Positions 50,727-60,149 are shown, counted from the first letter of the stretch. The stretch is 64,000 nt of DNA from Mesobacillus boroniphilus (GCF_018424685.1 NZ_QTKX01000001.1:434001-498000); one strand, 5' to 3'. A program made the numbers and translations. Notes: generated by a model from the sequence alone, not told the origin.

Positions 50727-52475
50727 ATGGAGACATTCAAAAAATTAAAGGAATATTATTGGCCTTTTAAAAATTACTTTATATGGTCAATATTATTTAT
50801 GTTGATTGTAACGGCAATCACAGTAGTTTATCCGATGATTCTGCAGCTTACTATTGACGAAGCCGTCATCGGAGGACGGTATGAGCTGATTCCGGTTCTA
50901 GCTGCCGGATTTGTGGGATCCATGGTCGTGAAAGGTATCTGTACCTACATTTATCAATATACAGGGGATCTGTTCGGGATACATTCTGTCTATAAGTTAA
51001 GAAACTCGCTTTATGAAAAGCTTCAGTTTCTTTCTTTCCGATATTATGACAATGCGAAGACTGGTGATTTAATGTCGAGGCTTACTGCAGATGTAGAAGG
51101 CTTCCGTTTTTTCCTAAGCTTTGGCTTCTCTGAGTTAATTCGCTTTGTCCTCTTAATTGGCATTAGTTTTTCTGTTATGTTCTATTATTCTATTTCATTG
51201 ACTCTTGTGACTCTCGCGACGCTGCCTTTCCTTGCTGTAGTCGTGTATAAGTTTGACAGGGCAGTTCATCCAGCGTTCAGGGGGATCCGGAAATCGTTTG
51301 GAAAACTGAATACGAAGGTTCAGGAGAATATCAGCGGGATCAACACTGTAAAATCTCTTTCACGCGAAGATTATGAAATTGGCAGATTCAATGCATCGAA
51401 TGGAAATTATAAAGATCAATATTTATTCACATCGGAAATTTGGGCGAAGTATTTTCCGTTAATGGAGTTTTTGGGGAATTTAAGTGTCGTCCTGCTTTTA
51501 GGTTATGGTGGTTTCCTTGTCATGAATGAATCTTTGCTCCCAGGAGAGCTGGTGGCTTTTTACAGCCTTGTATGGTACATCATGTGGCCAATCATGAACC
51601 TCGGATTCGTTGTGAATCTATTTTCCCAATCCAAAGCATCAGGAGAAAGATTAATAGAAATTCTTGAGGCCGATGAAGAGATTGAAGAGAAGAGTGGGGC
51701 CCTGAAAATTGAAAAGCTTTCAGGTGACGTAGAATTCAATAATGTAACTCTCCGGTATGGAGATGATGAAAATGAAGCTTTATATAATATTACCTTTAAA
51801 GCACAACCTGGACAGACAATTGGGCTGATTGGTTCGACTGGTTCAGGAAAAACAAGCATTACACAGCTGATGACAAGGTTTTATGAGCCAGTTGATGGCC
51901 AAGTCTTGGTTGATGGCCTGGATATAAAGGATTATTCAATTCGCTCACTTCGCAGCAATATAGGAATTGTCCTTCAGGAATCTTTCTTATTTTCTTCCTC
52001 AATCAAAGCGAATATCTCTTATGGAAATCCAGAAGCAACGATGGAGGAAATCATCGCTGCCGCAAAACGCGCTCAAGCACATAGTTTTATTATGGAGCTG
52101 CCGGATGGATACGATACGATTCTTGGAGAAAGAGGAATGGGCCTGTCTGGAGGCCAAAAGCAAAGAATCGCGATTGCCAGGGCGATTTGTGTCAATCCAA
52201 GCATTTTAATCCTTGATGATGCTACAAGTGCAGTAGATATGGAAACTGAATTCAAGATCCAACAAGCGTTACTGGAAGTCATGAAGGGACGGACGACCTT
52301 CATCATCGCACACCGTATTTCTTCCCTTAAGCATGCAGATGAGATTCTCGTACTTGAAAATGGGTCAATTGTTGAGCGAGGAACTCATGAACAACTGATT
52401 AAGAATGGCGGAACATATCAAAAAATCTATGATATACAATTTAAAGACCGCCAAAAGGTATCCCAAACTGGCTGA
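50727..52475 (+). CDS. ABC exporter half-transporter, subunit 1 (degenerate catalytic site)
   Basis: 582-residue ABC exporter half: six membrane helices (about residues 15-300) and an ATPase domain. Walker A is GSTGSGKTS, signature is LSGGQ, Walker B is ILILDDATSAVD with aspartate in place of the catalytic glutamate, and the H-loop is IIAHRIS. Such a D substitution is the mark of the non-canonical half of heterodimeric exporters such as BmrC/BmrD or YknU/YknV. It pairs with the next gene. AAAGGGGGG precedes the ATG. Likely multidrug or lipid-like substrate; cannot be told. Confidence 0.9.
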   Translation: METFKKLKEYYWPFKNYFIWSILFMLIVTAITVVYPMILQLTIDEAVIGGRYELIPVLAAGFVGSMVVKGICTYIYQYTGDLFGIHSVYKLRNSLYEKLQFLSFRYYDNAKTGDLMSRLTADVEGFRFFLSFGFSELIRFVLLIGISFSVMFYYSISLTLVTLATLPFLAVVVYKFDRAVHPAFRGIRKSFGKLNTKVQENISGINTVKSLSREDYEIGRFNASNGNYKDQYLFTSEIWAKYFPLMEFLGNLSVVLLLGYGGFLVMNESLLPGELVAFYSLVWYIMWPIMNLGFVVNLFSQSKASGERLIEILEADEEIEEKSGALKIEKLSGDVEFNNVTLRYGDDENEALYNITFKAQPGQTIGLIGSTGSGKTSITQLMTRFYEPVDGQVLVDGLDIKDYSIRSLRSNIGIVLQESFLFSSSIKANISYGNPEATMEEIIAAAKRAQAHSFIMELPDGYDTILGERGMGLSGGQKQRIAIARAICVNPSILILDDATSAVDMETEFKIQQALLEVMKGRTTFIIAHRISSLKHADEILVLENGSIVERGTHEQLIKNGGTYQKIYDIQFKDRQKVSQTG

Positions 52476-52555
52476 TATGTAAATCCAAATATTTGATATC
52501 TGTTCGTCATTTTGGTTATAGCACCAGTTATCTACAATGTACAGGGGGGAAGGTT

Positions 52556-54373
52556 TTGAGTAAGAAAAGAAACTCTCAAGTTTTGAAAAGGTTCCATTAT
52601 TCTACTGACCAGATTATTGACAAACCTTTTAACTGGAAACAGATGGTAAGACTTTTCGGTTATATGCTTCCATACAAGAAAAAGCTCGTTCCGCTGTCGA
52701 TTGCTATGGTATTAATCACGACAGCAGTAAGGCTGGCAATCCCAATTTTAATTGGGATTTACACGCTTGACAGAGCTGTTAAAAACAAAGACGCCACCAT
52801 GCTTTTATGGCTCGTCGCGATCATAGGAGGGTTATATACAGCTTCCTATATCGCAAATATTTTCAGAATCCGATGGATGAACCAATTGGGCCAAAATGTC
52901 ATATATGATTTGCGCAAGCACTTATTCACCCATGTGCAAAATCTTTCTCATCGCTTTTTTGACCAGCGTTCAGCTGGTTCCATACTCGTGCGGATCATGA
53001 ATGATATCAATTCCCTCCAGGAATTGTTCACCAACGGTGTCATCAACTTATTGATGGACATCGTTCTGCTGGTCGGTATCTTTTTTATCTTGTTCTCGCT
53101 AAGTCCGCAGCTTACACTTGCAATCATGATTATATTACCGATCATGTTCTTGATCTCAACAAAGCTGAGGAAAAACATCAGACGCTCCTGGCAGGATGTG
53201 CGCATGAAGCAATCCAAGTTAAATTCCCACCTGAATGAAAGTATCCAGGGAATTAGGGTTACACAATCTTTTACGCAGGAAAAGGAAAATATGGCGTTTT
53301 TTGATGGGGTCAACGATGAGACCTTCCAGAGCTGGAAGTCAGCTTCACAGAAAAATGCGATGTTCCGTCCGATGGTTGAATTGACCAATGCACTTGGAAC
53401 AGCTGTCTTGATTTGGTATGGAGCGAGTTTAATCCAAAATGGAACGATCTCTATTGGTGTATTCGTCTCATTTGCCTTTTATCTTGGTATGTTCTGGGAA
53501 CCGATTTCAAGGCTGGGTCAGGTGTACAATCAGTTATTGATGGGGATGGCTTCATCGGAACGTATCTTTGAGTTTCTTGATGAGAAGCCCATCGTTTCTG
53601 AGGCTGATCATCCGGTCGAACTGGAGGATATGCGAGGAGAAGTCAAATTTGAAAAAGTGGTCTTTTCATATGATGACAAGCGAACGGCGCTTAAAGGGAT
53701 CAGCCTTGAAATGAAGGCTGGCCAGACAGTTGCCCTCGTTGGTCATACTGGATCTGGTAAGACGACAATCGCCAATTTAATCAGCAGGTTCTATGATCCC
53801 ACATCCGGAAGGGTATTGGTTGACGATCATGACCTAAAAGAAGTTTCAATAGGCAGTCTAAGGCAGCATATTAGTATTGTCTTGCAGGATACCTTTATTT
53901 TTTCTGGAACTATTTACGATAATATTCTTTTTGGAAGGCCGGATGCGACAGAGGAAGAAGTGATGGCTGCTGCTGAAGCTGTAGGGGCAGCCGAGTTCAT
54001 AAAGAAGCTGCCTAATGGTTATCAAACAGAGGTGGAAGAGAGGGGAAATATCCTTTCAGTCGGTGAAAGACAGCTTCTCTCATTCGCAAGGGCATTGCTG
54101 GCCAATCCAAGAATCCTGATCATGGATGAAGCAACGGCAAGTATCGATACAGAAACAGAAATGAAAATCCAAAAGGCCCTGAAGACCCTGTTAAAAGGCA
54201 GAACGGCAATCATCATTGCCCACAGACTGTCGACCATCAGGGAAGCGGATAACATCTTTGTGCTCGAGAATGGAATGATCATCGAGAAAGGCAATCATCA
54301 ACAGCTGATGCAACTCGAGGGTGAATACCACGACCTTGTCAAAGCGCAATTCAATATGCTTGATGCAGTGTAG
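52556..54373 (+). CDS. ABC exporter half-transporter, subunit 2 (canonical glutamate, altered signature)
   Basis: 605-residue ABC exporter half with six membrane helices and an ATPase domain. Walker A is GHTGSGKTT, Walker B is ILIMDEATASID with the catalytic glutamate, but the signature reads LSVGE rather than LSGGQ. Together with subunit 1 this makes one intact and one degenerate ATP site, as in characterised asymmetric exporters. The TTG at 52556 follows GGGGGGAAGG; an ATG upstream at 52493 has no ribosome binding site. Separated from subunit 1 by 80 bases, followed by a terminator. Confidence 0.9.
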   Translation: MSKKRNSQVLKRFHYSTDQIIDKPFNWKQMVRLFGYMLPYKKKLVPLSIAMVLITTAVRLAIPILIGIYTLDRAVKNKDATMLLWLVAIIGGLYTASYIANIFRIRWMNQLGQNVIYDLRKHLFTHVQNLSHRFFDQRSAGSILVRIMNDINSLQELFTNGVINLLMDIVLLVGIFFILFSLSPQLTLAIMIILPIMFLISTKLRKNIRRSWQDVRMKQSKLNSHLNESIQGIRVTQSFTQEKENMAFFDGVNDETFQSWKSASQKNAMFRPMVELTNALGTAVLIWYGASLIQNGTISIGVFVSFAFYLGMFWEPISRLGQVYNQLLMGMASSERIFEFLDEKPIVSEADHPVELEDMRGEVKFEKVVFSYDDKRTALKGISLEMKAGQTVALVGHTGSGKTTIANLISRFYDPTSGRVLVDDHDLKEVSIGSLRQHISIVLQDTFIFSGTIYDNILFGRPDATEEEVMAAAEAVGAAEFIKKLPNGYQTEVEERGNILSVGERQLLSFARALLANPRILIMDEATASIDTETEMKIQKALKTLLKGRTAIIIAHRLSTIREADNIFVLENGMIIEKGNHQQLMQLEGEYHDLVKAQFNMLDAV

Positions 54374-54374
54374 A

Positions 54375-54400
54375 AAGCCTTCTTCGTGAAGGCTTTTTTA
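54375..54400 (+). terminator. terminator of the ABC exporter operon
   Basis: Perfect arms AAGCCTTC and GAAGGCTT around TTCGT... followed by TTTTT; begins one base after the stop codon. Confidence 0.9.
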
Positions 54401-54602
54401 TATCCTAAGATTAACCGTACCAGAATCATGGTGATAGAAAATGTGAACATAGTCCGAAATAAAAGCAGATATGCTGTTCGGTTACAAGAAGATAGAGCAT
54501 ATGGCCGAAAAGGGAGTGCTTGTGCTTATCTCAGCAATCTGTAACTTTTTAACAAACTAACCGTCAAATTCATAAATAGAAGTGTTTCAAGGGGGCTTTT
54601 CA

Positions 54603-55538
54603 TTGTTGAAAAAAATGATTTTCATGAGTCTTTTGTTCGTTCTTATTCTTGCAGGCTGCAGCGGAGGCATGTCACAGGATGAAAGTAAAATGAGTGCTGA
54701 TGGTGATAGCAATACTAGCATGGAAAATGTTAGTCATGATGAAGTTGGTTTTTCAGAGGATAATAGTGCTGGAGAAGAATCAAAAGAAGAGGGTCAAGCC
54801 AGCCAAGAGATAGATGAATCAGCTTCTCAGCGGATGGTCATCTATAATGCTGAAATGGATATCAGAGTGGAGAGCTTTGAAAAAGCGCGCAATGCTCTTG
54901 AGAATAAAGCAAAAGAGTACAAGGGATATATTGTACAATCTAATTCAAATCGTTATGATGGCGAACAGCAAAGTGGCACAATGACGTTCAGGATTCCCCA
55001 GGAGCATTTTCATGCGTTCCTGAATGATGCTGAGGGTCTTTCAGTGCAAGTTAATAATCGGCACGTAAGCGGGCAGGACGTTACAGAGGAGTATGTTGAC
55101 CTGGAATCTCGATTGAAATCAAAGAAGGCTGTCGAAGCGAGGCTGCTGGATTTCATGAAGCAGGCGCAAAAAACTGAGGATCTTTTGAAGATTTCATCTG
55201 ATTTAGCAGATGTCCAGGAACAGATTGAACAAATTGCGGGCAGGAAGAAGTTCCTCGAAAACCAGACAGCACTTTCGACTGTAACAATCTCCCTGCAAGA
55301 AAATGAAGTGCCAGTCCCGAAAATAGATAATGACAGCTTGAACACCTGGCAGAAGATAAAAAAGCAATTTGCTGATAACATCAACATCTTGCTGGCAGCA
55401 GGTTCAGGTATCATAGTATTCCTGATTGGCAATCTCCCTATCCTCTTATTAGTAGGTGCGATTGTGGCTGCCATCATATACTTTGTTAGAAAGAAGGCAG
55501 GGCCAAGACAAAATAACAATATTGATTCCAATAGCTAA
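54603..55538 (+). CDS. DUF4349 lipoprotein
   Basis: 311-residue envelope protein. The signal peptide ends in the lipobox ILAGC, followed by an acidic serine-rich linker to about residue 80, then the DUF4349 domain (MVIYNAEMDIRVESFEKARNALENKAKEYKGYIVQSNS; GTMTFRIPQEHF; VSGQDVTEEYVDLESRLKSKKA), a coiled-coil region to about 240, a C-terminal membrane helix (about residues 265-295), and a short basic tail. The start is TTG at 54603 or 54606, after AAGGGGG. The function of this family is unknown; a link to envelope stress has been suggested. Single gene. Confidence 0.85.
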   Translation: MLKKMIFMSLLFVLILAGCSGGMSQDESKMSADGDSNTSMENVSHDEVGFSEDNSAGEESKEEGQASQEIDESASQRMVIYNAEMDIRVESFEKARNALENKAKEYKGYIVQSNSNRYDGEQQSGTMTFRIPQEHFHAFLNDAEGLSVQVNNRHVSGQDVTEEYVDLESRLKSKKAVEARLLDFMKQAQKTEDLLKISSDLADVQEQIEQIAGRKKFLENQTALSTVTISLQENEVPVPKIDNDSLNTWQKIKKQFADNINILLAAGSGIIVFLIGNLPILLLVGAIVAAIIYFVRKKAGPRQNNNIDSNS

Positions 55539-55542
55539 CAAA

Positions 55543-55573
55543 AAACCGTTGCGATTGTCGCAACGGTTTTTCA
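55543..55573. terminator. bidirectional terminator
   Basis: Perfect arms AAACCGTTGCG and CGCAACGGTTT around ATTGT, with A-run and T-run; shared by the DUF4349 gene and rnjA. Confidence 0.93.
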
Positions 55574-55574
55574 C

Positions 55575-57242
55575 TTATACTTCCATAATGATCGGCAGGA
55601 TCATTGGACGTCGTTTTGTTTTTTCATAAAGGAAAGGTGCAAGAGTATCAGTGATTTCGTTTTTAATTTCTGACCACTGAGTCGTTTTTCGTTCCATCAC
55701 TTTATTCAAGTGTTTATTGATTAAACTCTGGGCATCGTTGATCAAATCACCGGACTCTCTCATGTAGACAAATCCGCGTGAGATCAGGTCTGGGCCAGCT
55801 GCAATCTTGAATTCCTTCATATTGATGCTTACAACTACAACAACAAGGCCTTCCTCGGAAAGGATTCGGCGGTCACGAAGAACAATGTTCCCTATATCGC
55901 CAACTCCGCTTCCATCAATGTAAACATTGCCGGAAGGAATTTTGCCAGCTACGCCAACTTCATTATCACCCAGAGCAAGTACTTCGCCGTTATCCATGAT
56001 AAAGCAGTTCTCTTCAGGAACTCCACAATCGGTAGCGAGTTTCGTATGCATCTTTTGCATGCGGTACTCACCATGGATTGGCATAAAGTATTTCGGTTTG
56101 ATGAGGCGAAGCATCAATTTCTGTTCTTCCTGACCACCGTGGCCTGAAGTATGGATGTCATTCAATGATCCGTGGATAACATCAGCACCTGCTCGGGAAA
56201 GCATGTTGATTGTCCTGTTAACGCTGATGGTGTTACCCGGGATCGGAGAAGACGAGAATACAACTGTATCGCCTGGCTGAATTTGGATTTGGCGGTGTGT
56301 ACCGTTCGCAATCCTTGATAACGCAGCCATTGGCTCGCCCTGGCTTCCAGTACAAAGGATTGTAACCTGGTTGGCAGGGAGTCTGTTGATTTGCTGCGCT
56401 TCAATGAATGTATCCTTTGGCGCAGTGATATAACCTAGGTCTTGTCCGATATTGATAGCTGATTCCATGCTTCGGCCGAATACGGCAACTTTTCTGCCGT
56501 TTGCGACTGCTGCTTCCACAACCTGCTGCAAGCGATGGATATTGGAAGCGAAGGTAGCAAAGATGATCCGTCCATCCACTTTTCGGAAAATATCATGAAT
56601 GCTCTCGCCAACACGGCGCTCAGACATTGTGAAATGTGGAACCTCGGCATTTGTGCTGTCCGATAGCAAACAAAGGACACCTTCTTTGCCGATTTCAGCC
56701 ATTTTAGTTAAATTGGCTGGTTCGCCAACAGGCGTAAAGTCAAATTTAAAATCGCCAGTGTGGACGACTTGCCCAGGAGGCGTTTTCACGACAACACCAT
56801 ATGAATCAGGAATACTGTGTGTAGTCCTGAAGAAAGTGACTGATGTCTTACGGAATTTGATGATATCTTCTTCTTTAATTTCAATCAGTTTTGCTTTTCG
56901 CAACAGTCCATGCTCTTCAAGCTTGTTTTTGATCAGGCCAAGTGCTAGCTTGCCGCCGTAGATCGGAACATTGATTTCACGCAGCAGATAAGGAATGCCG
57001 CCGATGTGGTCTTCGTGGCCATGGGTAATGAAAAGGCCTTTGATTTTGTCTTCATTTTTTACCAGGTACGAATAGTCAGGGATAACATAATCGATGCCGA
57101 GCAATTCATCCTCTGGGAATTTTATGCCGGCATCAATCAAGATGATTTCATCCTGGAACTGCACCCCATAGGTGTTCTTACCGATTTCGCCTAATCCACC
57201 GAGCGCGAAAACGGCTGTTTGGTCATTTTTAACGAATTTCAT
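55575..57242 (-). CDS. rnjA: Ribonuclease J1
   Basis: 555-residue RNase J1, endonuclease and 5'-3' exonuclease central to mRNA decay and rRNA maturation in Bacillus. The metallo-beta-lactamase motif HGHEDH is at residues 74-79; further zinc ligands are in HSIPDSYG and HTGDFKFD; the beta-CASP part has motif A-C ([31 protein letters not shown]). A C-terminal domain of about 100 residues follows. Its ATG lies three bases after the rpoY stop, with GGAG inside the rpoY end, the conserved rpoY-rnjA pair. Confidence 0.97.
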   Translation of the reverse strand: MKFVKNDQTAVFALGGLGEIGKNTYGVQFQDEIILIDAGIKFPEDELLGIDYVIPDYSYLVKNEDKIKGLFITHGHEDHIGGIPYLLREINVPIYGGKLALGLIKNKLEEHGLLRKAKLIEIKEEDIIKFRKTSVTFFRTTHSIPDSYGVVVKTPPGQVVHTGDFKFDFTPVGEPANLTKMAEIGKEGVLCLLSDSTNAEVPHFTMSERRVGESIHDIFRKVDGRIIFATFASNIHRLQQVVEAAVANGRKVAVFGRSMESAINIGQDLGYITAPKDTFIEAQQINRLPANQVTILCTGSQGEPMAALSRIANGTHRQIQIQPGDTVVFSSSPIPGNTISVNRTINMLSRAGADVIHGSLNDIHTSGHGGQEEQKLMLRLIKPKYFMPIHGEYRMQKMHTKLATDCGVPEENCFIMDNGEVLALGDNEVGVAGKIPSGNVYIDGSGVGDIGNIVLRDRRILSEEGLVVVVVSINMKEFKIAAGPDLISRGFVYMRESGDLINDAQSLINKHLNKVMERKTTQWSEIKNEITDTLAPFLYEKTKRRPMILPIIMEV

Positions 57243-57245
57243 AAA

Positions 57246-57458
57246 TTATTCGATCTCCAATACTTCAAAGTCTTCTTTTTGCTTCTCGTACTCAAAATAG
57301 TTACCCTCAACTGCCTCGACATATTCAATATTATATTGGCGGTCAGCTATTTTTGTCCGTACATCTCTTTCAGAGTCAGCTTCTACATAAATGGTTTGCG
57401 TTTTTTCGCGAACTGGTACTTGCTTGTTTGATTCCTGGAAGTAAACTTTAAAAATCAT
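57246..57458 (-). CDS. rpoY: RpoY, epsilon subunit of RNA polymerase
   Basis: 70-residue RpoY (YkzG, DUF1447), a small subunit found with Firmicute RNA polymerase. MIFKVYFQESNKQVPVREKTQTIYVEADSERDVR and NIEYVEAVEGNYFEYEKQKEDFEVLEIE match the family, whose fold resembles phage Gp2. GGAGAGAG precedes the ATG. Directly upstream of rnjA and probably co-transcribed. Confidence 0.95.
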   Translation of the reverse strand: MIFKVYFQESNKQVPVREKTQTIYVEADSERDVRTKIADRQYNIEYVEAVEGNYFEYEKQKEDFEVLEIE

Positions 57459-57700
57459 TAAAAATCTCTCTCCTTAAATTAACTTTTTCTTTATAGGCAA
57501 TTTCCGATCAAACGCTTTGCAGATTTATGCGATTCCCTGTCTGATAAATTCCAAAGGTAGACGAACTCAAATAAGTAGGTAAAGCATAATTCTGTCAAAA
57601 CAATATTCGAAATCAGCCAAATATAAAAATTAACAATGTTACCATTGTTATTATCCATCGTTCCATGTTTTCCGCTATTAACCAATTTACAATAAGGAAG
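57459..57700. other. promoter region of rpoY-rnjA
   Basis: About 240 bases with no supported gene; the minus-strand frame at 57491-57685 has no ribosome binding site or family features. Confidence 0.5.
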
Positions 57701-57726
57701 GAGCCCTTCGCAAGTTTGAAGGGCTC
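57701..57726 (-). terminator. hairpin after the 23-residue peptide gene
   Basis: Perfect 9-base arms GAGCCCTTC and GAAGGGCTC around an 8-base loop; the minus strand continues CTTCCTTATT, a mediocre T-tract. Confidence 0.7.
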
Positions 57727-57732
57727 AAAAAG

Positions 57733-57804
57733 TTAAGCGATTGTTTTTTTTCGAAGCAAATCTTTCCACTGTTTTAAAAGCTTCTTTCTTAGCTTCTTTA
57801 ACAT
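57733..57804 (-). CDS. putative 23-residue cationic peptide
   Basis: A 23-codon gene whose ATG (57804) is preceded by AAGGAGATGATCC, matching 12 of 13 bases of the ideal anti-16S sequence AAGGAGGTGATCC. The product starts MLKKLRKKLLKQW and continues with two more leucine/lysine blocks; it has about ten basic residues and one acidic residue, with leucines spaced for an amphipathic helix. A perfect hairpin begins six bases past the stop codon. It is too short for most gene callers. A weak TTTACT/TAAAAT promoter lies directly upstream. I do not recognise a family; candidates range from an RNA-associated or membrane-active peptide to a small regulatory protein. Confidence 0.6.
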   Translation of the reverse strand: MLKKLRKKLLKQWKDLLRKKTIA

Positions 57805-58155
57805 AGTGGATCATCTCCTTAGTTCTTATTTTAAACTATCCTTGTCCAAAGTAAAGTAAACAAGGAAAAGTTTAGCAAAGATTATTTTTCAAATTCCTAT
57901 CTTTTTGTTTATATTATATGATGAAATAGCAAATTTTTTCATGGTTATTGATGGAATGACATAAATTGTCATATGTTTGACACAGAATTTCTTTTCTAAT
58001 TTCTGTACACGCACCTATGAATTTGATAGACTACCGTGATTACATATAAAAAGCAAGGCTGATATCCAATGTTAATTGAGATAGCAATAGCGTATGGAAA
58101 TATTTTCTCAACAAAATAAAATATACTTTCAAGAATAGCATCAAAGGAGAGAATC
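57805..58155. other. divergent region between peptide gene and ykrA
   Basis: About 350 bases, strongly AT-rich. Contains the promoter and extended ribosome binding site of the peptide gene (57815-57840) and the ykrA promoter region on the right. No other gene or hairpin was seen. Confidence 0.5.
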
Positions 58156-58926
58156 ATGAGTAAAATCGTATTTTTTGATATTGATGGTACATTGCTGGAC
58201 CATGATAAAAACCTGCCGTCGTCTGCAAAAGAGGCAATTAAAGCATTGAAGGAAAACAGTGTGTTCGTCGCCATTGCTACAGGAAGGGCTCCGTTCATGT
58301 TCGAAAGCCTTAGAAAAGAGCTGGACATTGATTCTTTTGTGAGCTTTAACGGACAATATGTTGTATTCGAAGGGGAGCCAATCTATAAGAATCCTTTGAA
58401 CAATGATAAGATAGAAAAACTTTATTTAGAAGCATCTGATAAGGAACATCCAGTCGTTTTTATGAACCATATGACCATGAAATCATCAGTGAAGCACCAC
58501 AGTTTTATCGAAAAGAGTCTTGGCGGACTGAAGTTTGCCCACCCTGAACATGACAATCGATTTTATGTAGACCGAGACCTCTACCAAACACTCTTGTTCT
58601 GTGAGGAAGGGCAGGAAAAGTATTATAGGGAAACCTACCCAGAATTTAACTTTATCAGGTGGCATCCATACTCTGTTGATATTCTGCCAGCAGGAGGGTC
58701 TAAAGCAGAAGGAATCAAGAAGATGGTGGACCGATTAGGTTTCAAACCGGAAGATGTATATGCTTTTGGTGATGGGTTGAATGATCTTGAGATGATTCAA
58801 GCAGTCGGCACGGGGGTTGCCATGGGCAATGCCGTACCAGAACTTAAGGAGCTGGCCAATAAGGTTACCCGAGATGTAGCTGACGACGGAATCTGGCATG
58901 GATTGAAAGAGTTGAAATTGATTTAG
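58156..58926 (+). CDS. ykrA: YkrA, Cof-type HAD phosphatase
   Basis: 256-residue haloacid dehalogenase phosphatase of the Cof subgroup. Motif I is FFDIDGTLL, motif II is IATGR, motif III lysine is in GGSKAEGIKKM, motif IV is FGDGLNDLEMIQ. Members remove phosphate from sugars and nucleotides. AAAGGAGAG precedes the ATG. The order rnjA-rpoY-ykrA-def-ykyA-pdh matches B. subtilis. No hairpin terminator follows; the tandem array B starts 50 bases downstream. Confidence 0.92.
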   Translation: MSKIVFFDIDGTLLDHDKNLPSSAKEAIKALKENSVFVAIATGRAPFMFESLRKELDIDSFVSFNGQYVVFEGEPIYKNPLNNDKIEKLYLEASDKEHPVVFMNHMTMKSSVKHHSFIEKSLGGLKFAHPEHDNRFYVDRDLYQTLLFCEEGQEKYYRETYPEFNFIRWHPYSVDILPAGGSKAEGIKKMVDRLGFKPEDVYAFGDGLNDLEMIQAVGTGVAMGNAVPELKELANKVTRDVADDGIWHGLKELKLI

Positions 58927-58978
58927 ATCATTGCAATTCGAGAGTAAATGAAACAGGTTTGATGTGATATACCTGATG

Positions 58979-59446
58979 ATGTTCTGTAGTGGTAGTTATT
59001 ATGACAGGATGAATAAGAAAAACGGAAAAGCTGTCAAGATTACGCCTGAATTATGCCAGCTTCAAGCTTATTGATAGAGAAGTTGTCAAGAATACATCGG
59101 AATTATGACAGGTTGGAGGGGTAAACTGGAAAAGCTGTCAAGATTACGCTGGAATTATGACAGCTTCAAGCCTATTGATAGAGAAGCTGTCAAGAAAAGA
59201 CCGGAATTTAGACAGGTTTGGCCGTAAAAGGCGAAAAGCTGTCAAGAAAAGGCTGTAATTCAGACACCTTGACTGTGAAAAGGAGAAAAGCTGTCAAGAA
59301 AAGACTGTAATTCAGACACCTTGGCTGTGAAAAGGAGAAAAGCTGTCAAGAAAACATCGGAATTCAGACAGGTTTACATGGTGAAAGTGGAATCCTGTCA
59401 TAATTGAACTCCGATTTAGCCAAAGCATACAATATTACTAACGTAG
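58979..59446 (+). repeat. tandem 52-base repeat array B
   Basis: Nine units at exactly 52-base period. Cores TGTC-N19-G(A/C)CA start at 59032, 59084, 59136, 59188, 59240, 59292, 59344 and 59396, with a first eroded unit (TGTT-N19-GACA) at 58980. Neighbouring units differ: units 1 and 3 share the linker GCTTCAAGC...TTGATAGAGAAG, units 5 and 6 share CCTTG(A/G)CTGTGAAAAGGAG. Because 52 is not a multiple of three, it cannot be a repeated protein. It fills the space between ykrA and def. Confidence 0.9.
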
Positions 59447-59456
59447 TTAAAGCCAC

Positions 59457-59488
59457 AAAAAAGCCGAATCATTCAGATTCGGCTTTTA
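59457..59488. terminator. terminator of def, bidirectional
   Basis: Perfect arms AAAAGCCGAATC and GATTCGGCTTTT around ATTCA, A-run on the left and T-run on the right; overlaps the def stop codon. Confidence 0.9.
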
Positions 59489-60040
59489 TCTTTCAACTGG
59501 TTTTGCATCGGGAACTTCGGCGAATGGATCTTGTTTATTAATGTGGTCGTAAAACATAATGCCATTCAGATGATCGATTTCGTGCTGGAAAACAATCGCT
59601 GGCAAGCCTTTCAAGCGAAGCTTTACTTCGTTTCCTTCAAGATTTACTCCTTTGACCGTTATTCTTGCATATCTCGGCACAAAACCTGGGATCGATTCAT
59701 CAACTGACAGGCATCCTTCACCGGCTGCGAGGTAGGAACGTTCAACTGAATGGCTGATAATTTTTGGGTTGAAGAGGGCTTGGCTTAGTAGATTATCTTT
59801 TTCATCAGTAACATGAACAGCAATCATTCTTTTTGAAACATTTATTTGTGGTGCAGCAAGACCGATTCCAGGACGAAGTCCATGTTTTTGGGCAATCTCA
59901 GGGTCCTGGCTGTTTTTAACATATTCAATCAGGTTTTCAAGTACTGCCTTATCTTCCTGTGAAGGGGGCATTGGAACTTCTTCCGCGACTTTTCGGAGCA
60001 CGGGATGTCCATCACGGACGATATCATTCATCGTCAACAT
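59486..60040 (-). CDS. def: Peptide deformylase
   Basis: 184-residue peptide deformylase, removing the formyl group from nascent proteins. The three motifs are GIGLAAPQ (58-65), EGCLS (108-112) and HEIDH (153-157). The longer insertions and C-terminal extension mark a Gram-positive type 2 enzyme (DefB/YkrB). The ATG at 60040 is used because GAGGTG lies six bases upstream. Located between ykrA and ykyA as in B. subtilis. Confidence 0.96.
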   Translation of the reverse strand: MLTMNDIVRDGHPVLRKVAEEVPMPPSQEDKAVLENLIEYVKNSQDPEIAQKHGLRPGIGLAAPQINVSKRMIAVHVTDEKDNLLSQALFNPKIISHSVERSYLAAGEGCLSVDESIPGFVPRYARITVKGVNLEGNEVKLRLKGLPAIVFQHEIDHLNGIMFYDHINKQDPFAEVPDAKPVER

Positions 60041-60110
60041 AAACTTCACCTCTAGTATGTAATAATGTTAAGTCTAACAAATGAACAGTAAAAAGTTAAC
60101 TAGAAAATGT

Positions 60111-60138
60111 TTAAAAGAGAGAGGTGTTTACCTCCCTC
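60111..60138 (-). terminator. terminator of the YjcZ-type peptide gene
   Basis: Stem GAGGGAGGT/ACCTCTCTC (one G-U pair) on the minus strand around AAAC, followed by TTTTAA. Confidence 0.75.
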
Positions 60139-60149
60139 TTTCTCTCCCT

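Noticed and set aside
57491..57685. 64-codon minus-strand frame upstream of rpoY
   Set aside because: No ribosome binding site and no recognisable features; likely part of the promoter region.
58979..59446. Possible CRISPR array because of regular spacing
   Set aside because: The whole 52-base unit is similar between copies, including the linkers, so there are no unique spacers; there are no cas genes in the window.
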